64,000 nucleotides of DNA from Clitopilus passeckerianus. Its lineage: Eukaryota > Basidiomycota > Agaricomycetes > Agaricales > Entolomataceae. Under the pieces are notes generated by a model, which was not told the DNA's origin, searched no databases, and saw only the letters and a list, made by a program, of their open reading frames with translations. A program made the translations under genes and the position numbers. The stretch covers positions 213,798-277,797 of the forward strand of contig CALYLX010000119.1 of NCBI GenBank assembly GCA_944990035.1. Reading direction: 5' to 3'. Each line of letters starts with the position of its first letter. Positions within the stretch are counted from its first letter, which is position 1. Below, piece by piece: positions 32,836 to 46,000 of the stretch.

Positions 32836-35800
32836 ATGAACGTTTTATCAACACCAGAAGGATCTCCTGCACCTACTCCAGACGATTCATCTCAAATAGG
32901 CCGCAAACGACAACGTAGCCAATCCATGGAATCCGATGACTCTAGTTCTTTGCCCAAGCGGGCAGTAGCAACTTCAACCCCTCAAGATTCCAATATACGA
33001 AGCCCCAAAGTTGATCAGATGTCCTCTCTTTCTCTCGCCGATTCGAATCTGGGCATTGATGCCTACATGGCCGAACAAGGGGAAGGGGAATTAGAACAGG
33101 CGTCCATCGTCGAGCAACCCCGCGACAACGATGTCAAGAATCTCCTTCCCAAGGAGAAATGTGCGCTCGTCGAGAAAGAGGTCAAAAGGCCAATGAAAGT
33201 TGGAGAGACCTGGTACTTGGTGGAACGAGGCTGGTGGAAGAAGTGGAAGAAGGCATGCACTGGGGAAATAGACAAAGACGGACCGGTGTCTGAGCAGGAT
33301 CTTGGACCCTTAGACAATTCACGTCTCCTCGATTCTTTTGGCAACCTCCAGTTTTCATTGGTCGAAGGTGTTGACCTCGAGTATGTCCCTGAAGAAACGT
33401 GGCAACACTTCGTAGACTGGTATGTCGTAATGTTTATTAGGTTAGCGGTGCATGCTAAATTATAGTCTAGGTACGGCGAGCCTATTAACCCTCTTCCTCG
33501 ACGCGTCATCGAGAGAGGCGCCACCAAGCAGACAGCTGTTGAACTCCGGCCACCCAATTTGAATGTGTTACGGCTTTCAACATCGAAATCGGATAGCACC
33601 CACAAGAAGATCACGATCTCTGCAGGAGAGACTGTAGAGACGCTAAACAGCAAACTGGCGGCTGCAGTCTCTCCCCCGGGTGATCAACCCCAATCTTATC
33701 GCGTTTGGAAAATCAATCCACCCGACGATGATGTAACCTCGATAGAATACTCCCCCGCTGAGGTGTCCTTCGCGGACGGTAAACTTCTCGATAACTCCGA
33801 AAAAACGCTAGAGGAGGAGGGTGTTCAGTCCGAAGATTGGTTTGTTGTCGAGTACCAGCAGGATGGAGCCTGGCTGGTGGAGGATACTACAAGTGCTACG
33901 CCTTCAACTACTGCTGCAAAACCACCAGCCCCTTTGTTCAACTCTGCCGATGGGTTCTTCAACAAGTGGTCCAAATCTGCGACCAAGGGCGAAGGCTCGG
34001 AATCGAAGTCTGCCAAGAAGATTCCATTTACCACGAAAGTTGAGAAGGCGATCGATCCTGGCACACTTGGACTCGGCAACATGTAGGCTGCACCGTAATT
34101 TCCCTTCACCCTTGATCTGATTTCTACAACAGGGGAATACTTGTTTTATGAACTCTGCAATTCAATGTCTTGCCCACAACAAGGAGCTTTCCGATTACTT
34201 CCTCAGTGAGTATCGGCTTCAAAACTGCAGCATCATCTGCTGACGCTGACGTTTTTCTAGCTGGACTCTTCAAGGAAGAACTCAACCCAGACAACCCACT
34301 CGGTATGGGTGGTGCAATTGCAGAGTCTTTGGTGCCCTTCTTCATCGCATTTGGGCAAAGACAAGCTCATCCTACTCTTACTCTCCCCGAGAGTTCAAGA
34401 TGCAGCTGCAACGGTTTGCACCTCAGTTCAGCGGTTATCAACAGCACGATTCCCAAGAACTCGTTGCATTCCTGTTGGATGGCCTCCACGAGGATCTGAA
34501 CCGGGTCTTGAAGAAGCCATATGTTGAGAAGCCTGATTGGGAGGGAGGAAACGACATGGATCTTGTGAATCTGGCGAGGAACAGTTGGGAGGGGTATATG
34601 AAGAGAAACGACAGTGTCATCGTGGACCTGTTCCAGGGGCAATATCAGAGCACGCTCGTTTGTCCCGAGTGCAACAAGGTCAGTTTGTCCTTGGAGAGTC
34701 CCAATGTTTTTGCTGACTAAATTATACAGGTGTCTATCACCTTCGACCCATTCATGTACCTCACTTTGCCACTGCCCATTCAAAAGAAATGGAAACACAA
34801 GATTTTCTATATCCCGTGGAATCTCAACAAGAGCCATGTCGTCGTACGCTGGACGTATTCTTTCCAAAAGCTGTGTACTAACCTTTCCGTCTAGGTTCCC
34901 GTTGAGATTAACGGCAACTCCACCTTCAAGGACCTGGGGAACCTTCTGGGCCGTTGGATGGATGCTCTACCTGAAAACGTGAGCACCTTCATTCCCCATC
35001 TCAGCACTTGCTAATTCTACCCAACAGCTTTTAACCCTCGAAATCTTCAGCAACAAGTTCTACAAGAACCTAGACGATAATGTCATGGTTGGTGATATGG
35101 CCACCAACGACATAATCGTGTGCTTCGAGCTTCCATGTAACGCCCAGCAAAGTCGCTCCTATAGAAGACAGCCAGGCGATCCTATTCTGGTCCCTGTATA
35201 CCTCACGGATGCAGCTGCACCTTCTACCTCTACGCGATATTATACCGCTGCCAAGACTGGATTCGGATACCCATTCATCATGCCCGTTTACGAAGAAAAT
35301 GCGAAGGACAAGGAATCCCTCTACGAGCTCATCGTCAATCGCCTCCAACGGTGGACCAGAAATGCCCGCGATCTTTTACATGGGAAGAAGGTCCCATAAC
35401 AGAGGTTGCCGAGGTCAAACTCAACGGCTTCCCTCCTGTCACGGATGCCATAACCGAGATCAAAGAGAACGGCGAGGTCGTCACCGTGCAAGCTGCAGAA
35501 CCACCTGAAGAGGAGGGCGACATCGTAGACGAGAAGGCCATGGTTCTTGATGACGCCGAGCAACCACCTGCAGAAGTCATCCAACCTCAGCGCGTCGGCC
35601 CCAAGAAAGATCTATTCAACCTCCGTCTTCAGACCAACCAGAAGGAGTTTGGAACGCAGCAGTATTCCCGCTACGACTCCAAGACGTACGAATCTTGGGC
35701 AGACCGACTGAAAGAAGTTGGCCCTGAAGCACCGATCGTCAAGGAAGGAGATGCATTCCATTGCGAATTCGACGAGAATTTCAAGGCCTTCTACTTCGGT

Positions 35801-37283
35801 GATGACCGTAAGTGGGAGCACGCGCTTTGGGACAGTTGGGAGACTTTCGAGCATCCCGAGTATGTTGCTAGGAAGAAGGGTGCGGCTGAGAAGGTCAAGA
35901 AGGGGTTGACTCTACAGGATTGTTTGGAGGAGTTCACGAAAGAGGAGAAACTCGGCGAGGACGACCTGTGGTACTGCCCTCAGTGCAAGAAACACCAAGC
36001 CGCCACCAAGAAGTTCCAATTGTGGACCACTCCCGACATTCTCGTCGTTCATCTCAAGCGATTCAGCAATAACCGCTCGTTGAGGGACAAAATTGATGCG
36101 TTCATCGACTTCCCAACTGAAGGCCTTGACCTCAGTGATTATGTTGGCGAGAGGGCTATTGCGAAGAAACTCGCCGAGCAAGGTGCTTCGTTGGAAGAAT
36201 TGGAACTTGACCATGTCGATGAGCCATTGGTTTATGACCTCTTCGCCGTTGACGAGCATATGGGAGGGTTGGGTGGAGGGCACTACCGTGCCTATGCACT
36301 GAACCACCTCACCGACAAATGGTATCACTTTGATGATTCCCATGTTACTTCGGCCAAACCTGAGGATGCAGTGGTAAGCGCTTTCCGTCATGAACTGGTA
36401 GTATTGTCTGATCCCTGCTGCAGAACGCGAATGCCTATCTACTCTTCTATCGGCGTCGGACATCAGATCCTCTTGGAGGGAAGAGTCACCACAGAATTGA
36501 AGAAGCCCGCGCCAAAGCTGATGCCGCCGCCGCCTCTGCTGCTGCTGCTGCTGCTGCCGAAGCTACGCAGGACGACGATAGCCATGATATGAAAGTTGAC
36601 ACTCAACTTCCTACACCACCCAACGAGGAAGCGGATTCTTCGGGCAAGGATGACCTTTGGAGTAGGATCAACACATTAGGAGGCATGGGGGGAGGACTAC
36701 CCATGATAACTCTACCTCCGAATGAGTATGGTGAGGTCCTCCCAGACTACGGCGCCCTGGATCGAGGAGGCTTCAGGCTTCCTGAGCATGAGGGCGAGGG
36801 AGAGGGAGAGGAAGTCGATCATATCAGGATGCCATTACATGCTGCTCTCTTCCCAGGCTATCGATTGCCTTCCTTCGCATCATATGGTTACGAGACTCGA
36901 GAGCAGCCAAACGATCGTGGAAAGACGTGAGTGCACTGTTCGCTAATCGGACGACTATTAGCACTGGCTAATACGAATGCAGATCACGCGATGACCTCGA
37001 TGATGAGCGGGATTCAACCCAGGCCAGCGAATATCCAGATCCATCTGTGAATGTGTCACCTTCATCCTCAAACGAAGCGGACATAGACCCGGATGCGCTG
37101 GATGAGCTAGGGGCATGCAGAATGGGCGCACACATCCCTGAAGATCAGGTTTTCCCAAAACCACTCGCAAGATCAAATATAGCAGCCAAAAAGCAGGAGA
37201 TGGAGGCGAATGCTAGTGAGACTGCGAAGGAGGAGATCGCACCGGAGAAAACAGAGGAGAGTCAGAAAGCGGAGGAATCTTGA
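32836..37283 (+). CDS. Ubiquitin carboxyl-terminal hydrolase with DUSP and Ubl domains (UBP12/USP15-like), three frame breaks
   Basis: Cys protease removing ubiquitin from proteins. Exons: 32836-33419, 33471-34082, 34133-34205, 34261-34678, 34730-34843, 34895-34978, 35028-36373, 36424-36926, 36983-37283. Disordered N-terminus; DUSP-like domain ([18 protein letters not shown] ... HFVDWYGEP); Ubl-like region; Cys box [15 protein letters not shown] with the catalytic Cys; [26 protein letters not shown] and WYCPQCKKH zinc ligands; His box [14 protein letters not shown]. Acidic/Ala-rich tail. Three one-base losses are needed: at the exon 2/3 junction (34082 or 34133), in exon 4 at T run 34328-34330 ([10 protein letters not shown]), and in exon 7 at T run 35375-35378 (ARDLFTWEEG). 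Exons 4 and 7 are each one base short of phase consistency. Paralogue identity is inferred from the DUSP + split catalytic domain. Confidence 0.9.
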
Positions 37284-37521
37284 CGAATTCTTCTTGGGCA
37301 TGCTAATTGCAATGTCGTAATTTAAACCGTATTGTATACATACACTAAATCCTGCTACCTTTTTCCCGTATTGCTTTCGTTGCTTTGAACACTTTGACTT
37401 TCCCTCTTTGAGATCTAAGTTTGAGGTGGAAACTAGGGAATTCAAGAATGATCACGCGTGAGAGTGAACTGCAGGTTCGAGCTTTAGCGCTCTACTCTGC
37501 ACCACCATCTCATTCTGGGAG

Positions 37522-39860
37522 ATGGGTGGCAGGATACCACCAAACCTGCTATATTTGACTATCTACAACCCATCTTTGCAGCCTATTGGACCGATACCCG
37601 AGGATGACGAGGATGCAGAGGAGCAAGCTCATATCTTGTTCTACACGGCAAAGGAACGAGCAGTTTCGCGCGATAGGATGTTAAGGCAGGTCGGGTTGGC
37701 AAAGGCGCTAGTCAACTTCTCAGAGTACGTTTACCATTATCCTGCATTCCGTTGGAAAGCTCAACTCGCCTTCAGAATGTTCAATGTCAACGATCCCTGT
37801 AACAACATCCACTCGCAATCCAAACGCATGGTCATGGTATCGCCAGAGCCGAACTTCTGGATCCATGCAGTGAGACCCAAAACCTCTGCTACCACGCTTC
37901 TCTTAAGGTTAATTAGTAGGCTATAGAAGTAGCCAAAGTACCCCGACCACTATTGAATAAAGGCAAGGGCAAGGCATTGGACAAGTCGAAATCTGCGAAG
38001 GATAAGGGCAAGGAGACGGAGGTCGTTTACGACTACATCGATGGATCCGTACACGATTTGGCTATCCAGCAAGCTATTCTACGGGCGTACGAGCAGTTCA
38101 AGGTATGTGCCCATCGCCTTTCGTGAAACTGCAAGAGAGCCTGATGCAGCACGCTTTCCAGCTCACCCATGGATCATTTACCCAAATCTTGAATACTCTA
38201 GGGCAACAAGCGCTGGAACTGCAGCTTGAGCGTTTCTTTACTGTATGGGCATGGTCTTGGAACTTAGAAGACGGACAAGAATTTAGAGAACATCTCGGTT
38301 TGTCTGACAACATTTATCTCCCTTGCAAAACCTGACTATCTCTCCTAGGCATACCTTTACATCCCTCTTCCCGTGTCATCGAACCGTTGCTAGACGATTC
38401 TACAAGCGAGATATCACGGAGCTGCTCTTCTCTTTTCATCCTTCCTCCTTACTTTGTTCCCTCCACCAACTACCAAGCTGCCCAATACCCACTCGCCCTC
38501 GCACAACATCTTCAATCCCTTATCCCTCCACCAGCGGAACCGTCTCCAAGCCATGCCCTTGAAGCCAGCGATGGCACCGTACGTGGGCCAACAGACTCGG
38601 AACCCTCCGCCGACGCCAAAGACCTGCTACATCCGCCAAGGACTCAGGATGGGCCTCCATCGGGCTTTCTGGGCATGCCAGGCGTTCAACTGAACGTCGA
38701 TATGAAGTGGAAGTGGCCAGATTATCTTACCTTCGGGCGTGGAGCAAGTAGGAAAGCCTCCCCATTAGTTCACGGGCGGTATCCCCACAGGCAGCCTCCA
38801 CGGCTGTGCCTACGGACCAGCAGGGAATATCTGAGAAACATGCTCAGGAGAATCAGGACGAAGGCGCCAGAGTTGCTCCGAGAGTGGATATCGATCCTGA
38901 GGCGCTGAGGGATGCGATTTCAGATACTATCACCCCCGTCGCTTCGCCATCTGGAAGCACAATGAATGCGCACTTAGCCAGCCTGGACAGTGCTCGTGCC
39001 AGTGGTGGCACCGGTACTGGGAGTGTGAGCTCTGATGTGGAACAAGACTCGGTCGTTCCAGAGAAGGAAGAAGAACAAGGCAATGAACCAGATGCGATTG
39101 CATCTACCTCGGGGGATTCTTCAGCTGAGGAGCATTTACCTGAACTCAAGTTTGTGCACGTCCATCTGGCTGGTGCAAAGGGCTCATTGGAGACCATCCG
39201 TCAAAAGGTCTTCTACCTAACTGTAAGCTCTCGCCTCGCTGATCTGTGGCTAGGGCTGACCTATTGGTTTTAGAGGCATAACATGCTTGTTGCATTGGTC
39301 GGTCTGGACGAATGTTGTGTAGAAGAATCAATATCGTCAATAGCGGAGGCCTCATCAAGAATCGTAGAGAATATCGAGAATGCTCTCATTGAGGAACAGT
39401 CAAAGACGTAAGAACACTATCAGAATAGTATTTCCGGTTCCTCGCTGATAATATGATTACAGAATCTCAGAATCCCTGCCTTCCGCTACGAAAATCCTTC
39501 AGCCGACAGATACGCACATCGTGTCCCTGCCAGGAAAATTCACAGTATCAAGTACGGATTTCACTTCAAAGTCCGGGCAGCTTTACGCAGCGCAGGAAAT
39601 GCAGAGTTTGTACGTTGTGTTTCTGATAATTATTGATACTTCCTAAGGCCAAGTTATCCAGGGATCCAGATATTTCCGAAGTTTTCTCTCGGGGCCAGAA
39701 CCCACAACATTGGCACATTGCTCGACGTGGGCTCGGTTCTAAAGAAGGTGGATCGGCCAAGGAAGGTGAAGTTTATATGGCAGTTTATAGAAAAGAGGCT
39801 AGTCTGGGCGATGTAGACAACGTTCTGGCTGGCATTGTCAGGCGATGTAACGACAATTAG
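37522..39860 (+). CDS. CCZ1: Vacuolar fusion protein CCZ1, one frame break
   Basis: Ccz1 pairs with Mon1 as the guanine nucleotide exchange factor for Rab7/Ypt7 on late endosomes, autophagosomes and vacuoles. Exons: 37522-37724, 37776-37869, 37920-38102, 38162-38297, 38349-39222, 39274-39407, 39463-39609, 39662-39860. The first longin domain is clear: PPNLLYLTIYNPSLQP, EEQAHILFYTAKER, LRQVGLAKALVNFSEMF, KRMVMVSPEPNFWIHA. A Ser/Pro/acidic linker follows, then MLVALVGLDE and a C-terminal third with NPQHWHIARRGL and GEVYMAVYRKEA. Exon 5 is one base short: C run 38760-38763 (four C) would need five to join GRGASRKASP to ISSRAVSPQAA. The acceptor of exon 3 (TAG|GCT) was chosen because it alone keeps the frame. 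Confidence 0.87.
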
Positions 39861-39955
39861 GCTAGAGCCACTTGGCGTAAATAGTTGTAAACACATTAGA
39901 TCAATCCACTGACTGAGCAAGGCGCAACGCCCACCACTTTCTTTCGACAACCAGC

Positions 39956-41458
39956 ATGTCTTCGTCGTCAGCAACAACGGAGGCCCAGATGAGGCTCGAG
40001 ATTGCTCGACTCACAGGCATGTCAAACATGTTAAGCGGGCTTATAACGATGAGATTGTTAATTCTGGATTTTTTAGCGTCTATCAACCAAGCCAAATCTT
40101 CGACATCAAGCCACCCAGGATTCTACAGGACCAACTCAAGAACTAATGCGTACGTGAACCCAAACTTTAGGCCAGCAAGCAACAAGTATGTTCGACCCAC
40201 CTCGACTTCGACAACCACCACTACGACACCGACACCGACACCACCTACCCAGCCCCAACCGCCCAAGCCACTTTCGACGGAAGTGAAGGACGTTGTTCTG
40301 AATGGAGTGGCGTTCGAATCTTCCGGACGTTCTTTAGTGCGCAAGGATCGTGAGTTCTGCATTCTATTCTTCATATTCTTCTAGGCTCATCAGTTGCAAC
40401 AGTTCCGAAACCGGCTTCCTCTGGACCCAATTCTTCAAGACCGCCGACTTCAGCAAGCCACCAATACGCAAGAAAATCAGGACACCTTATCCCAGCTTCA
40501 AGAACCTACAAACCGAAACCCTCAAGACCTCGGCCTGGCCGACCAGTTAACCGTAACATGACGCTGACCAACAACAACCGGCCTTATCAGTTTGTACTTT
40601 AGTTTCTCCACGATATGCTCTGACATATTACTCAGGAACCGGCGGACAAAATCACGCAAATATGTGGACAAGCCTTGTCCGAGGTTTACGACTACAGGTG
40701 TGTATCCCTCGACCTCAAGAGAAAGCCCCGCAAGATTCTACCTGCAGTCTTCTCGGTCTCCCTTTCGCGATACCGAACGTCCATTTACTCTTTTCCCTAC
40801 AGGTTCCTGTAGTCGTGGCCTTACCTGTCCATATAAGCATGATCCCTCCAAGATTGCCGTCTGCTGGAATTTCTTACAAGGCAACTGTCCCAACACTGAA
40901 GAGACCTGCAACCTCTCCCATGACCCGACTCCTGAACGCACTCCTCTTTGTCTCCATTTCGTTAATAAGGGTCGCTGCACGCGCGACAACTGTCCTTTCC
41001 CTCATGTGAATGTTGGTGCAAGGCAAGGAGTCTGCCGCGACTTTGCTGTGCTAGGTTACTGCGAAAAAGGACTCGACTGCGACAAGCAACATGTCCGGGA
41101 ATGTCCTGATTTCGCGGAGAAGGGTACTTGCTCTACGAAGGGCTGTAAGCTTCCCCATGTCATCCGCGCCAACAGGAACCGCAAGCCAGTGTCGAAGGTG
41201 GCCGCGGAGCCTCCACCACCTTCCACTGTCACCGTGGCTAGTTCTTTAGGAACCGGCAATTCTGATGTTGCTCGCTCTGTTGGTACTGATGTTACTTCGA
41301 TTGAACAACAGGCATCAGATGCCAACTTCGGTGATGGTTATATTCCTCTCACTTTCAATGAGAGTGAGAGTGAGGAGGAGGATGAAGACGATGACGAAGA
41401 AGACAGTGAAGAAGAAGAAGAAACGGATCCCACTGAAGATGCCGTTGAACACGATTAG
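39956..41458 (+). CDS. CCCH-type zinc-finger protein with five tandem fingers (ZC3H3-like)
   Basis: Five exons: 39956-40016, 40077-40349, 40385-40589, 40636-40697, 40803-41458. After ~180 disordered residues rich in Ser, Thr, Pro and Arg come five CCCH fingers in a row, starting PCPRFTTTGSCSRGLTCPYKH and ending CPDFAEKGTCSTKGCKLPH, spaced ~26 residues. This tandem arrangement resembles metazoan ZC3H3 and CPSF30-type RNA-binding proteins used in mRNA 3' processing or export. The C-terminus is an acidic Glu/Asp run (ESESEEEDEDDDEEDSEEEEE). The first intron (40017-40076) has a GC donor (ACAG|GCATGT). The gene is intact. Function in nuclear RNA metabolism is inferred from family; the exact orthologue is uncertain. 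Confidence 0.85.
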
Positions 41459-41743
41459 GTACATCTGTAGGACTAGTAGCAAATATATGTAGAAATGTAT
41501 GACCATAAGAATGTAAAAATTCAGTTAAATATTGGTAAACTCTACACGAGGCAGTGACCGATTGTTGGATACTTGCTGCTCTGGTCTCATTTCCACTGCA
41601 GCCTTTCGAGGTTCGCCAACACCATGAACGACGCTACACTGGACTCGAATGCCTAGTTCTGGAAATTCGGTAACCTCACGAACTTTTCTTACGCATGCGA
41701 AACGACGGCCGTACTTAGGTTCTTTATCGAAGCTGTAGCCGAT

Positions 41744-42714
41744 ATGCTTGTCAACCGCTGCGTACTAACATGGGATTGGGCGGAAACACCTTTCGGTTCA
41801 CTCTTAAGGATAGCCAAATGGCCGAAGTTAAGACGACTCAGCCTCCCGATGGGTCCATTTCCTATATTAATTCAACCACTCTTCCTTGACCATCACCACA
41901 ACCTAGAGGCAATCCACTTACTCCATGGAGACGGGCTGCCATTGCGTCTACCAGAAACTTTGAACAATTTGCGCAGCTTGAATCTCGATTGGCTTCAGGG
42001 AACCAAGGAAATTCCTCGAAGCATTTGCAGGTAGCTACTGCACCTGGGTTGACTCTCCCAAATCAACACGCCGGACTATAGTCTAAAATTTTCGAAAGTA
42101 GAGAGCTGGAACCTGAACTCTTCAGCGGTTTGCGATCTCTCCAGTTCCACCGGGAAAGGCGCACATCGTTTGCATTCCAACTTTCTGAGCCCTTCCTACT
42201 CCGAGCACCTCAGTTGGAAAGGTTGGCTCTTGTTTATGATGCCGTAGAGCCACCTGAAGAGGTATGTTTTTCGGCGCCCCACCATATGGCAATATAGCTG
42301 ATTGCCCAAATCCGCAGGAGCGTGAACGGATACGTCGGGTTCTTTCCTTGTTGCCAAATCTGACTCACTTCAGCCCGATACAACTTACTCTCTGGTGTTC
42401 AAACCATCGCGGAGGTCACATACACACTACTAGTTCAGATGCATGCATGCATTCTTTCAGCTCTATCAGAGCTTGCCCCTTTGTCTCCCAAGTTACGCTT
42501 TACATATATTCATACGGGAGACGGGCGGATGTTCGTATATGACCCTCAGCAGCCGCTCTGGCCTTGTCTCTGGGTTGTCGTTGAGAGGAGCGAAGGAGTT
42601 TTGACGGGCTACTCCAAAGCGGACTTACACGGGCATCGAGCGGATGTCGACGTGGAAGGGTGGGGTGGTTTCTATTTTGGTGCTGGAAAGGAGTTACTCA
42701 GTCGTATAATGTAG
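41744..42714 (+). pseudogene. LRR/F-box-like gene remnant
   Basis: Three exon-like blocks can be read: 41744-42032, about 42085-42261, and about 42319-42714. They encode Leu-rich segments (WPKLRRLSLPMGPF, NLRSLNLDWLQGT, LFSGLRSLQFHRERR, APQLERLALVYDAVEPPEE, VLSLLPNLTHFSP, ILSALSELAPLSPKLRF) like the C-terminal part of the basidiomycete F-box family seen intact at 9731. No F-box is present upstream. Joining the blocks needs one missing base at the second block (TCTAAAATTTTC) and removal of a 4-base surplus in the ATGCATGCATGCAT run at 42439-42452. Either a decayed gene or one damaged by consensus errors. Polyadenylation and start are not identified. Confidence 0.45.
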
Positions 42715-43045
42715 CTCGAGTTGAGCTCGAGGTCAAATAAATAAGTACCTAGCAGTGAATTTTCGAGTTTTGTTCGTTAATCTAGGATGTTTGGAAGCCT
42801 CCCACGGAAGGGTTTGGCCCTTTGCTGAGCACTCATGGCACCAACTTGAAGAGGAATGGTTCTGGAACACGGAAAATTGGGACTCGATTGGGATAACTTC
42901 CTACTTTAGTGATAGTCAGGCTAGGCAGCAAGAGGCAAAAGCCGAATGCCGAAAGCTTCCAGACCAAATACGGCCCAACACTGAAGCTGAGTGAACAGTC
43001 TGAACAGGGACGGTGGGCAGGCATTCAAGGTCGTCGCTGACGATC
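42715..43045. other. Intergenic upstream of TOR
   Basis: About 330 bp; TOR promoter and 5' UTR. No TATA box or gene recognised. Confidence 0.45.
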
Positions 43046-46000
43046 ATGACCTCCAATCCACATGCGACTCAGGTAGACAAAATATTTGCGGATCTCAAGA
43101 GCAAGTCGGAAAATGTCCGGACGCAGGGAGCCAAGGACCTTCGGGAGTTTGTGAGTTCTGAGCTTGAGGTTGTGAACGCGTCGAGTTAACTCGCGACCAA
43201 AGCTATCGACGACTGTGGCAGAAATGTCCAGCGATGCTGCGACGAAGTTGTGGGATGACAGCATTACACGCAGGGTGTTTGAATTGATTCATAGCACGAA
43301 CTCATATGAAGCCTTTGGTGGTCTGGCCGCGATCAGTGCGTACATCTCTTGTAATTCTCGAAGAACCTCACATCATGTTGCATAGGTCAGCTCCTGGAGA
43401 TTGACGAAGACCAAAATATTGCTCCCAGGAGGAGTCTTTTTCGATTCTGGAACTATGTCAAACACCTGTTACCGACCCATGACATTGCCCTGATGCTTCA
43501 AGCCTCCAAAATACTGGGGCAGATTGCTCATGTGGGCGGCGCAACATTCGCGGAACCACTTCTGTCTAAGGAAGTACCGGCGGCAATTGAGCTAATGCAG
43601 CCGGAGAAACAAGAGATGGCTCGATACTCAGCCGTCTTGACCCTCAAGGAACTTGCTCTGAATACCCCCAATTACTTCCATACACACATCGGTGTTGTCG
43701 TTGACAATCTTCTTGCAGTATTGCGAGATCCACGACAGATAGTGCGAGAGGCCGCTGCCGAGTTGCTTGCGGCTTGTTTGGAGATTCTCACCCAGAGAGA
43801 GCGACAGCCCAGAAGCTCTTATCTCGTCACCATTCTCTCACATGCACAGCTAGGGCTGAAACAGGCGGCTTCTGAGGTCATCCATGGCTCTCTTCTTACT
43901 TTCAGAGAGCTTCTACTACACGCCGGGATGGTAGGTGCATGCCATGCACTCTCAAATTCAGAACTGACCGGTTTCACAGTTTATGAAAGAATCCTTCCTT
44001 GACACCGCAGAACAAATATTGCGCTTCAAGTCACACCGCGAGCTAATAGTTCGGAAGATGGTTATAACCATGATACCTTCACTAGCGGCTTACGACACCC
44101 AAACCTTTACGGAACATTTCTTGCACAAAGCTATGGCACATCTACTAACTCAGTTGGAGAAACCTGCGGAGCGTTCTTTTGGTAAGTGATTTTGCCAGGC
44201 ACATGATACCTACTGACATAATGAAATGAAGCCTTTTCTGCGATCGGGCATACTGCTACTGCAGTTGGAAGCGACATGAAACCGTTCCTTGAGCCTATCA
44301 TGGTACATATCAAGCAGGGTCTGCAAGGACGAGGGTAAATATTCTAATGATTGTTTACAAACTACCTCTGAAATAGCTTTCAGGCGCAAGAATGCTCCCA
44401 GCGAGGATGACATTTTCCAATGCGTGGGGATGCTGGCTACCGCGGTTGGACCCAACCTTACGAAGCTTCTCCACGACCAACTGGAGCTCATGTTTGACTG
44501 CGGACTCAGCGAATCCTTGCGACAAGCTCTGACCAATATTGCTCGGGCTATACCGCCTTTACTCAGGACAGTACAAGGTAATAACTGTTTCTGATACATA
44601 TCGACAGGTATTCACCCGCCTCTAGATCGTTTGCTTGACCTGCTCTCTGTGACTCTTAGTGGTCAGCACTATAGGCCGGTCGGTGCACCAAATACCCTTA
44701 CCAGGACGGAAGTAGGACCAATCAACCGTGAACTCAACCCAACCCAAGTCGTTCCTCACGAGAAGAAACCAGAGATTATAACACTCGCTCTCACCACTCT
44801 TGGATCCTTTGATTTTAGTGGTATGAATTGTCATCTCCGAGTTCTGATTCACTGTCTTATTGTCTTAAACTAGGTCACATTCTGAACGAGTTCGTCAGAA
44901 ACTGTGCGTTGCCCTATTTGGAGGATGATAATGCGGAGGTCCGCAGAGCTGCAGCCCTCACCTGTTGCCGATTATTCGTTAGGGATCCCATCTACTATCA
45001 AGCTAGCACCCATGCAATTGATGTCATAAGCGATGTTCTTGACAAGCTGCTCACTGTCGGAATCGCCGATCCAGGTAGGTATAATGGCCATTTTTGTCAC
45101 TCATAGACTCACCTATGCACACAGATTGCACAATACGACATACCGTGTTATCGTCCCTCCACGAACGGTTCGACAAACACCTAGCCCAAGCGGAAAACGT
45201 GCGATCACTCTTCATTGCGCTGAACGATGAGGTGTTTGAGAACCGAGTCACTGCCGTCAACCTCATCGGCCGTTTGGGCAAACATAACCCAGCTTACATC
45301 ATGCCATCTCTTCGCAAGGCGTTCATCCAGCTACTCACGGAGCTTGAATATTCAATAGTTTTGTAAGCCAGATGCTCTCGTGGCCCACACCAAAGATCTT
45401 ATCTCTCTTCTAGACGAAGCCGCGAAGAATGCACAAGGCTATTGACCCTGCTCGTCAGCGCTACCCAACGTCTGATCAAGCCATATGCTTTACCTATGCT
45501 CCGAATGCTGCTACAGAAGGCGGATGATACCAGTCCAACTGTTGCTGCCAACGTTCTCATGTGCTTGGGCGAACTAGCATGTGCTGGAGGGAGGATGCTA
45601 TGTCCCATGTTCCAGAGCTTATGCAGATCATCTTGTCGCGTCTGTCAGACCCGTCATTGATCAAACGTGACGCTGCCCTTCATACACTCGGGCAAGTTTG
45701 CTCGAGTACTGGATATGTCATTGCACCGCTTGCAGAATATCCCCAGCTTCTGGAGCTCATGGGCAACATTCTGAAGGCAGAAACATCGCAGCCCGTTAGA
45801 CGGGAAGTCATTAAAGTACTGGGAATAATGGGAGCACTTGATCCATATAGAAGGAAGGTAAGTTGTCAGAATCCCTTCTCCAATCTGCCTCACTCACTTT
45901 GGTAATCAGAGTCGAGCAGAAGGCGAAGCTAGCGAAACAGCTTTGATTGCTGTAAATCAGGTCCCTCTCAACCCAAACACAGGCCCAACTTCTGGCGATG

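Noticed and set aside
35360..35400. Programmed ribosomal frameshift in the ubiquitin protease
   Set aside because: Three independent breaks of the same sign occur in the gene and similar ones in neighbours; no slippery heptamer with downstream structure is seen.
41315..41506. Hydrophobic minus-strand frame opposite the CCCH gene tail
   Set aside because: It is the antisense of the Glu/Asp-coding GA-rich tract, which always yields Phe/Leu/Ser-rich frames.
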